Positions 1-5,442 of a stretch of DNA of 5,442 bases are shown here, piece by piece. The stretch's first letter is position 1, and every line of letters starts with the position of its first letter. The translations under genes were made by a program, and so were the position numbers. Origin of the DNA: UBA1306 sp964396415 (GTDB taxonomy: Bacteria; Spirochaetota; Spirochaetia; Treponematales; Rectinemataceae); the NCBI GenBank assembly GCA_964396415.1, contig CAYNFM010000165.1:1-5442 (forward strand), given 5' to 3'. Under the pieces are notes generated by a model. It ran no database searches. It was not told the DNA's origin and saw only the letters and a program-made list of their open reading frames with translations.

Positions 1-166
<166 letters not shown>

Positions 167-245
167 GGACTACACCCTCCTTATCCGAACGATCTATGCT
201 CGAAATCCAAAGAAAACAAACTACGACCGAATGAAGATACGCGGA
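167..245. other. Intergenic spacer, rnz to ABC ATPase gene
   Basis: This 79-bp spacer is clearly more AT-rich than its surroundings. On the minus strand it holds a T-rich stretch (TTTGTTTTCTTT, about 220-209) and then the Shine-Dalgarno of the ABC gene. A weak promoter-like pair, TTGTTT (219-214) and CATAGA (198-193), has a short 15-nt spacing and is not convincing. I see no stable stem before the T-rich tract, so it is not called a terminator. The spacer may hold a promoter for the ABC gene or simply be an operon junction. Confidence 0.5.
175..182 (-). promoter_or_regulatory. Strong Shine-Dalgarno of the ABC ATPase gene
   Basis: Read on the minus strand, AAGGAGGG contains the full AAGGAGG complement of the 16S rRNA 3' end. 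It lies about 9 nt before the GTG start at 166. This decides the start codon, and it contrasts with the two other visible gene starts in the window, which have no such site. Confidence 0.85.
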
Positions 246-1175
246 TCAGTCGACGAAATCGATGGGCAGGTCGAGGCGGTCGCGGGAGAGGATCGTGCCC
301 GGGAAGATCTCCCTCGCCTCGTCGAGGAGGCGCTTCAGGTCCCGCTCCGCGTAGCGGGGACTGTAGTGGATGAGGGCCATCTTCCTGATCCCGCCGGCGT
401 CGCGCGCGATGCGCGCCGCCTGGGCCGCCGTCATGTGCTTCTTCTCCGCGGCGCTCTCCGCGAGGGCGGTCTCGAACATGCCCTCGCAGACGAGGAGGTC
501 CGAGTTCGAGACCTCGCGCGCGATCTCGGGGAAATAGAGGGAGTCGGTGACGTAGCTGAACTTCCTTCCCGATCGCGGAGGGCCCAGGACCTGGGAGCTT
601 TCCACCGCCGAGCCGTCGCTCAACGCGACGCTCTCCCCGTCCTGAAGCCTCGACCAGAGCGGTCCCCGCGGCACGCCGAGCTCGATCGCCCGCTCGGGAT
701 GGAAGGCGCCGGGACGGGGCTCCTCCTCGAGGGCGTAGCCGTAGCAGGTCTTCGTATGCCTGAGCGGGAAGGCGCGGACCGAGAAGCCCTCGCCCTTCCA
801 GACGATCCCCGGCTCGGCGATCTCGCGGACGACGATCTCGTAGTTGATGTACATGTCGAGGGTCCGCCGGTTGGTCTCTATGTAGTCCGCCAGCCGGGGA
901 GGCCCGATGATGTACAGAGGCTCGGCGCGGTCGACCTGGCTCGAGAGCATGAGTATCCCGGGCAGGCCCGTGACGTGGTCGGCGTGCATGTGCGAGACGA
1001 AGATCGCGGTGATCTTCTTCCATCTCAGGTTGAGGCGGCGGATCGACACCTGCGTGCCCTCGCCGCCGTCGAAGAGGAAGAGCTCTCCCTCTCGGCGGAG
1101 GAGGACGCTGGTCAGGCTGCGATGAGGCAGGGGCATCATGCCGCCCGAGCCGAGGATGAAGGCTTCCAAATTCAT
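246..1175 (-). CDS. rnz: Ribonuclease Z (tRNA 3'-processing endonuclease)
   Basis: This is a 309-residue cytoplasmic metallo-beta-lactamase-fold endonuclease that cuts the 3' trailer from tRNA precursors so that CCA can be added; the length is normal for the short bacterial form. The di-zinc ligands are all present: HMHADH at 62-67 (His62, His64, Asp66, His67), His140 in LRHT, Asp211 in YVTDS, and His270 in HYSPRY. His247 in HMTA, which assists catalysis in the family, is also kept. The segment at about 148-203, including RPGAFHPE, LGVPRGPL and a following GP-rich stretch, matches the exosite arm that grips the tRNA elbow. The first glycine motif reads DGGEGTQ where many homologues have DCGEGTQ. 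The ATG is the only plausible start: an in-frame TAG lies at 1187-1185, just 9 nt before it, and there is no Shine-Dalgarno. It is divergent from the helicase gene. Confidence 0.96.
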   Translation of the reverse strand: MNLEAFILGSGGMMPLPHRSLTSVLLRREGELFLFDGGEGTQVSIRRLNLRWKKITAIFVSHMHADHVTGLPGILMLSSQVDRAEPLYIIGPPRLADYIETNRRTLDMYINYEIVVREIAEPGIVWKGEGFSVRAFPLRHTKTCYGYALEEEPRPGAFHPERAIELGVPRGPLWSRLQDGESVALSDGSAVESSQVLGPPRSGRKFSYVTDSLYFPEIAREVSNSDLLVCEGMFETALAESAAEKKHMTAAQAARIARDAGGIRKMALIHYSPRYAERDLKRLLDEAREIFPGTILSRDRLDLPIDFVD

Positions 1176-1183
1176 CGGGGGCG

Positions 1184-1213
1184 ACTATATACGGAAAGGC
1201 GGCCGGGCTTCAA
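1184..1213 (-). promoter_or_regulatory. Candidate sigma-70-type promoter of rnz
   Basis: On the minus strand TTGAAG (1213-1208, four of six to TTGACA) is followed after 18 nt by TATAGT (1189-1184, five of six to TATAAT). Only 8 nt separate the -10 box from the ATG at 1175, so transcription would start at about the start codon. This fits the absence of a Shine-Dalgarno. The evidence is sequence match only. Confidence 0.5.
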
Positions 1214-1246
1214 TGGATGGCCTCGCGCTCATCCCGCCCCTACTCC

Positions 1247-1276
1247 TTGTGAAGGAAGGCGCGCGCGTGCGATCAT
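1247..1276 (+). promoter_or_regulatory. Weak candidate promoter of the helicase gene
   Basis: TTGTGA (1247-1252, four of six) and GATCAT (1271-1276, four of six) are 18 nt apart on the plus strand. Transcription would begin around the ATG at 1283. The boxes are poor matches, and the call rests partly on the lack of any Shine-Dalgarno and on symmetry with rnz. Confidence 0.3.
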
Positions 1277-1287
1277 CCATGCATGGA
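1276..1287. repeat. 12-bp perfect palindrome over the helicase start codon
   Basis: TCCATGCATGGA equals its own reverse complement and contains the helicase ATG at 1283-1285. It could be an operator at the transcription start or could pair in the mRNA (4-bp stem, TGCA loop). About one 12-bp palindrome is expected by chance in a window of this size, so its position is the only notable point. Confidence 0.45.
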
Positions 1288-3075
1288 AAGCTTCTCGCGC
1301 CTCGGCCTCGCCGAGCCCCTCGCGGCCGCCCTTGACTCCTTCGGCTTCGCGAGCCCGACGCCCGTGCAGACCCAGGCCGTCCCGATGATACTTTCGCGCC
1401 GAGACGCGATCATCGAGTCCGAGACCGGCACGGGCAAGACCTTCGCCTACCTGGCGCCCGCCTTCCAGCTCGTCTCGGTCCTCGAGCGAAGGGGAGTCGG
1501 AGAGCCCGGCGTCATAGTCGCGGCGCCGACGCAGGAGCTGGCCGTCCAGATCGGACGCGAGTCCGAGCGCCTCGCGAAGGCCGCCGGATTGAGCCTCCGG
1601 ACGGTAGTCCTCCTCGGCGGCACCGCCCTCGAGAAGCAGGCCGTCAAGCTGAAAGCCAAGCCCGAGATCGTCGTGGGCACCCTCGGCAGGCTCGCCGACC
1701 TCGTCGCCCTCGGCAAGCTCCGAACGACGTCCCTCAAGCTCCTCGTCCTCGACGAGGCCGATCGCCTCTTCGCGAACGAGACCGAGGAGCTCGCCCAGTC
1801 ACTGCTCAAGAGCGCCCCCCCCTCCTGCACGCGCGTCCTCGTATCTGCCACGATACCCGAGCGCATCCGCAGGGAACTGCGGCCCCTCCTGCGCGACGCG
1901 GTCGAGATCTCGCCGACGGGCGAGGCGGTCCTCTCGGGGAGCATCGAGCATTGGTGCTTCTACTGCGACGGACGCAAGCGCCTGGATTTCGCCCGGCGCT
2001 TCGAGGCCGCCGTCCGCCCGGAGCGCTGTCTCGTGTTCCTCTCGATGGCCACCCGCGTCGAGAAGGCCGCCTCGGCCCTCGCCTCCCTCGGCCTCCCCGT
2101 CGGCGCGATCCACTCGGGCATGGACAAGGAAACCCGCCGCGTCGCCCTCGAGCGCTTCGCCGCGGGCACGCTGCGCTACCTCCTCACGAGCGACCTCGGG
2201 GCCCGAGGCCTCGACATACCGGGCATCACCCACATCCTCAGCCTCGATCTGCCCGAAGAGCCTACCATTTATACTCATCGCGCGGGCAGGACGGGCCGCG
2301 CCGGAGCGCGCGGCGTCAGCATAGTCCTCGCCGACGCCGTCGAGCTGGCCCGCGCCTCCAAGATAGCCACGAAAGGCGGTTTCGTATTCCGCTGCAAGGT
2401 CCTCGAAGAAGGGAAGGTCCTCGAGCCCACGAGCGAGGAGTTCTTCTCCCGAGCCAAGGCCTTCGAGGAGCAACGCACGGCGGCCAAGGCTTCCCATATC
2501 GCGGATGGCGATCGAAGCGACGGAGGGCCCAGGCGCCGCGTCATCCGCTCCGAGCCTCGTCAGGCTAGGCGCCCCGTCGAGGCTCGCGAGGTCGAAGGAG
2601 AGAGGACCGCGCGCAAGCCTCGATCGGCGCCCTGGCGCGAAAGCTCGACCCAGAGCTCCCCCGAGCCGCATTCGATGCTCCACAAGAAAAGCGAAAAACC
2701 TCGCGAGGATCGACCGAAGGAGGCGACTACTCGCAGTGACGATCCCGCCCGCCGGGTCCCTGCTCGAACCGCCCCCGCGCGCGACATCCCGTCGCGCGGC
2801 GCTCCGCCGCGCGGGGCGATGCCGAAGGGCGACGGGCGGCAAGACCACCGTCGCGGTACCGGCCGCGATGGCTTTAGCCGCGCGGGCTCTGCCCGCGACG
2901 GCTCTGCCCGCGAAGGCTCGCCTCGCCGCGCGCCCGCCCGCGATATCCCCGCTCGCGGCGCTCCCGTCCGCGACGGCCCTCCCCCCAGTGCCCCTGTTCG
3001 TGGTGGCCCTCCCCGCGATAGTCCTCCGCGCGGCATAGCGGGGCGCGCTCCGCGATATGGCGATCGGCCGCGCGA
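1283..3075 (+). CDS. DEAD-box RNA helicase with basic repeat tail (3' end lost in gap)
   Basis: This is an ATP-dependent RNA helicase of superfamily 2, which remodels RNA duplexes or RNA-protein complexes, for example in ribosome assembly or RNA decay. At least 597 residues are visible. Motifs in order: Q motif (Phe20, SPTPVQ 24-29); I, SETGTGKT 46-53; Ia, PTQELA 82-87; GG 112-113; Ib, TLGRL 133-137; II, DEAD 157-160; III, SAT 188-190; IV, LVFLS 250-254; V, TSDLGARGLD 302-311; VI, HRAGRTGR 332-339. Motif Ia has Gln for the usual Arg and motif Ib has Leu for the usual Pro; all ATPase residues are intact. The core ends near 355. The rest, to the gap, is a long Arg/Pro/Ser/Asp-rich tail, likely disordered and RNA-binding like the C-terminal tails of RhlE or CsdA. 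ATG 1283 is the first start after an in-frame TGA at 1250-1252 and lacks a Shine-Dalgarno. No stop is seen before the gap. The exact subfamily is not clear. Confidence 0.94.
2756..3075 (+). repeat. 15-bp tandem repeat encoding pentapeptides in the helicase tail
   Basis: The helicase tail from residue 492 is built of five-residue units of the type x-[P/S]-x-R-[D/G]. Five units (VPART, APARD, IPSRG, APPRG, AMPKG) occupy 2756-2830. An 18-residue irregular stretch follows, then ten units in exact 15-nt phase at 2885-3034 (GSARD, GSARE, GSPRR, APARD, IPARG, APVRD, GPPPS, APVRG, GPPRD, SPPRG). Nine of these ten keep Arg at position four. The repeat decays after 3034 and meets the N run, so its true length is unknown. 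The DNA copies are diverged, mostly at third positions, which suggests selection on the protein. Confidence 0.85.
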
Positions 3076-3175
3076 NNNNNNNNNNNNNNNNNNNNNNNNN
3101 NNNNNNNNNNNNNNNNNNNNNNNNNNNNNNNNNNNNNNNNNNNNNNNNNNNNNNNNNNNNNNNNNNNNNNNNNNN
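3076..3175. other. Assembly gap, 100 N
   Basis: Exactly 100 N bases fill this stretch, the conventional filler for a scaffold gap whose real length is not known. It hides the helicase C-terminus and stop, any intergenic signals, and the start of the radical SAM gene. The GC-rich 15-bp tandem repeat running into its left side is a plausible reason for the assembly break. Confidence 0.95.
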
Positions 3176-5442
3176 CTTCGTCTTTCTCCGTTCAAGGACA
3201 TCGAGGCTTCGAGTTCCCACCTCGTCCTTTTCTCCGAATGCCGCAAGGCCCTCCCCACGGCCTTCATCGACTTCGGCTTTTTCCCCGGCGCCAGGGACCG
3301 AGCCGTATTGAGCGCTCGCGAAGTTTCCTATTATTACGGTCTCCAATCCGGCAGGGGCCCGGACGATTTCGACCTCGTCCTCGTATCCAACGCCTTCGCC
3401 CTCGAGCTGATCAACCTCGGCTATCTCTATTCGGGCGCGCTCTTGCCGCGCCGCGCCTCCGAGCGCGCGGCAGCCCCGGCGGACAGACGAGTCCCGATCG
3501 TGATCCTGGGGGGGTCCAACGCCTCGGCTTCGGGCGCACTTCTCTTCCCCGGCGCCGTGCCCGAGGAATCGAGCGACAGTCTCGTCGACGGCATCTTTTT
3601 CGGGGAGGGCGAAGGGGAGATCGGCCGGCTGGCGGCCGCGCTGACGAGGGCAGGAGCCTCGAGAGCGGAGCGCCTGGCGGGGGCCGCCGAGATCGACGGG
3701 TTGTGGCGAGCCCTCTCGGGAAAGGCGGCGAGGCGGAATATCCTCCTGCCCCATCCTCCTGCGCTGACGGAGTATCCCGTCCTCAATTCCGAAGGCGCCG
3801 CCACGGCGAGGCTCCAGATCAGCTCGGGTTGCCCGGGTTTCTGCTCCTTCTGTCTCGAGGGCTGGGAGTCGCGGCCCTACAGGGAAATAGACAGGGCCGA
3901 GCTCTCGAAGGCCGCCCGCGAGCTCAAGGCGAGGACAGGAGCGAGCAGTCTCGACGTCTATAGCTTCAACTTCAACGCCCACGCGCGAATCTTCGACCTG
4001 ATGCTCGATCTCAACCGAGTATTCCGCCGCGTCAATTTCATGAGCCAGAGGCTCGATATCCTCGCCGAGTCGCCCCTGCTCGCGAGCGCCGAGCTGGCCG
4101 CCGACAAGCGCTCCTTCACCCTCGGGATAGAGGGGATCTCGGAGAGGATGAGGCGCTTCTATCGCAAGGGCCTGGACGCCCGGGACATCGATGCCGCCCT
4201 GGACCGCCTCTCCCTCCCCGCCGTGCGCGAGCTCAAGCTCTTCTACATCCTCTCGGGCATCGAGGAGGACGCCGACTTCGCGGAGTTCGCTGACTTCGCC
4301 GCCGCGACCTCGGAGAGGCGCAGGCGGATGGCCCCCGGCCAGAGGGTGATCGCGTCGGTCGGATACCTCGTCCGCCTTCCTTTCACGCCCCTGCAGTACG
4401 CCGCCCTCTGCCTGGACCGGGCGAGGCTCGAGAGTCTGTCGCGCCGCATCGAGGGGATCTGCGCCGCTTCCGGACTCGAATGCCGGCGGGCCGCGGACTT
4501 CGAGGAGTACTACGCCGACCAGCTCCTCGCGTTGGGCGGCCGAGCCTTCGCCCCCTGGCTCGAGCGGACGCCGGAGGAGGGCCTGGTGTACGACGGAGGG
4601 CCCTCCCGCGGGACCGGGGCCTCGCTCGAGGCCTTCGCCGCCCGGGCCGGCCTCCTCGACGAGGGCTTCGTAGGCGAGAAGGGCGAGGACTGGCGCCCTC
4701 CCCTCGCGTTCGCCGACGAGAACGGACCGGCCCTCAGGAAGTCCTACCTCCTCGCCTCCACCTTCGCTCCCGCGAAGGGTCGCTTCCCTGGGCCGGCGGC
4801 TCCCGAGACCGGATGGCTGCGCGGCTTCGAGCGCCTCATGGCGGCCAAGCGCGCCTTCGCCTCGACCCTGGCTAGGGTCGATGTCCCTTCCTCGCTCTCG
4901 CGGGCGAGCTCAGAGTACCGAGCCTCCTGGCTCATGCGGGCCATTTCCGCCGCCTCGCCGGAGGGGGGCGCATCCGTCTTCGACGCCGAGGACGCCCTCT
5001 TCGCCAAGGGCGAGGTCCTCGAGGGCATGGCGGATCGATTCTGGGGGCTATCCTATTTTCGCCTGAGGGGGCCGGATTCCGGGAGAATGGAGCGCGCCGC
5101 CGCGGCCGCCGGATTCGCGCCGGTCGCGACCCTGCCTGTCCTCAAGACTATCGACGCCCTGATCGAATTCCCCGCGGCCCTCGCCGGCGAGGCGGAAAAG
5201 GCCCTCAAGACCTGGCTTGCGAGATCGAGAGTCAGCTTCGTCGAGGAGCGCGCGGGCGCTTCGCGACGCCTCAGGCCCTCGGCCCGAGGAGCCAAGAAGA
5301 GAATCCTCGTCGAGGCCGAGCTGTCCGGCCCCGCCGCGGGCACGGGCTCCGCCGCGAGCGCGGGCACCAGCTCGGGCGCGGGCCCGGAGACGGCAGGGAC
5401 CTTCTCGATCAGGCTGAGCCTGGGATCCAAGGCGAGCATCCG
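3176..5442 (+). CDS. Radical SAM protein with B12-binding-like N-terminal region (partial at both ends)
   Basis: The visible 755 residues form a large radical S-adenosylmethionine protein (COG1032-like) of unassigned substrate. Residues 1-150 resemble the cobalamin-binding-like Rossmann domain that precedes many radical SAM cores: DLVLVSNAFALELINL, a GGSNAS loop at 112-117 and DGIFFGEGEGEI at 138-149. The 4Fe-4S ligands are Cys219, Cys223 and Cys226 (CPGFCSFC, CX3CX2C). They are followed by DVYSFNFN (260-267), MSQRLDIL, and TLGIEGISERMRRFYRKG, typical of the core barrel. The segment EEYYADQLLALGGRAFAPWLE onward and the C-terminus (TIDALIEFP, RRLRPSARGAKKRILVEA, FSIRLSLG) recall the TIGR03960 proteins and the attached DUF2344; this part is a weaker call. 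A Gly/Ala/Ser/Thr-rich insert interrupts the C-terminal region. The start is in the gap and the stop is beyond the window. The product of the reaction is not known from sequence; RNA or protein methylation or thiolation are both possible. Confidence 0.87.
5327..5398 (+). other. Low-complexity Gly/Ala/Ser/Thr insert in the radical SAM protein
   Basis: About 24 residues made almost only of Gly, Ala, Ser, Thr, Pro and Glu lie between two strand-like segments (RILVEAEL and FSIRLSLG). It looks like a flexible loop between strands of the C-terminal domain. High GC content favours such codons, so it may have expanded neutrally. Confidence 0.6.

Larger units (their letters stand above)
1176..1282. 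other. Divergent intergenic region between rnz and the helicase gene
   Basis: This 107-bp region separates two genes read away from each other and must carry both promoters. It holds a fairly good candidate for rnz, a weaker one for the helicase, and a 7-bp inverted repeat, ATGGATG (1213-1219) with CATCCAT (1274-1280), whose arms touch the rnz -35 box and the helicase -10 box. A purine-rich GAAGGAAGG at 1251-1259 is too far (more than 20 nt) from the helicase ATG to act as its ribosome binding site. Confidence 0.6.

Noticed and set aside
181..245. Rho-independent terminator after rnz
   Set aside because: The T-rich tract is there, but the best upstream stem is about 4 bp with a loop of roughly 20 nt, too weak to call.
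231..1388. Plus-strand open frame of 385 codons over rnz
   Set aside because: It is antisense to a fully conserved RNase Z, ends inside the helicase gene, and its translation has no recognisable motif.
1955..1966. CX2C pair (WCFYC) in the helicase linker as a zinc site
   Set aside because: Only one Cys pair is visible nearby, with no second pair to complete a zinc site.
2885..3034. Possible CRISPR-like or minisatellite array
   Set aside because: Units are 15 bp, contiguous, without spacers, and in phase with the helicase codons, so it is a protein-coding repeat.
2560..3267. Minus-strand frame with repeated SRAEP units
   Set aside because: The repeats are the antisense reading of the helicase tail's 15-bp units and cross the gap; there is no start signal or known fold.
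3238..3963. Plus-strand frame of 241 codons in the radical SAM region
   Set aside because: It is out of frame with the radical SAM protein, whose motifs are clear, and is rich in Arg/Pro/Gly as expected for a shadow frame.
1799..3982. Very long minus-strand open frame (727 codons) spanning the gap
   Set aside because: It is antisense to the helicase and radical SAM genes, includes the N run, and shows no domain; GC-rich codon bias on the true strand removes stops from this frame.
1283..5442. Helicase-radical SAM fusion protein
   Set aside because: The only link is a placeholder N run of arbitrary length; both parts look like ordinary separate proteins.

Overview
This is a GC-rich bacterial chromosome fragment whose recognisable genes all concern RNA handling or transport: a partial ABC-transporter ATPase (minus strand, left edge), ribonuclease Z (minus), a DEAD-box RNA helicase (plus) and a large radical SAM protein (plus, running off the right edge). 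A run of exactly 100 N sits at 3076-3175. That is the usual placeholder for an assembly gap of unknown size, so this is probably a draft or metagenome assembly. From memory, the RNase Z N-terminus, the helicase linker and the radical SAM core resemble proteins of Spirochaetota (Treponema/Spirochaeta relatives). That assignment is tentative and no search was run.

Layout. At 1-166 (minus) are the first 55 codons of an ABC ATPase with a perfect Shine-Dalgarno and a GTG start. At 167-245 is a comparatively AT-rich spacer. At 246-1175 (minus) is a complete RNase Z with every metal ligand. At 1176-1282 is a 107-bp divergent promoter region. From 1283 (plus) runs a DEAD-box helicase with all core motifs, followed by a long basic tail that turns into a 15-bp / 5-residue tandem repeat and disappears into the gap. 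From 3176 to the right edge (plus) is a radical SAM protein with a B12-binding-like N-terminal region, a CX3CX2C cluster motif and a C-terminal segment resembling DUF2344; its first residues are lost in the gap and its end lies outside the window.

The plus-strand reading frame happens to stay open from 1283 through the N run to the end of the window. It should be read as two genes whose junction is missing, not as one fusion. The helicase stop, any spacer and the radical SAM start are all in the unsequenced part.

The most interesting points are four. The two divergent genes both lack a Shine-Dalgarno, and their best promoter candidates sit so that transcription would begin at or next to the start codon, which suggests leaderless mRNAs. 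A 12-bp palindrome lies on the helicase start codon. The helicase tail carries an RGG-like pentapeptide repeat. The radical SAM protein has an unassigned function beside RNA-processing genes. I found no clear mobile element, CRISPR array, rRNA or tRNA, and no strong evidence of a wholly new system.
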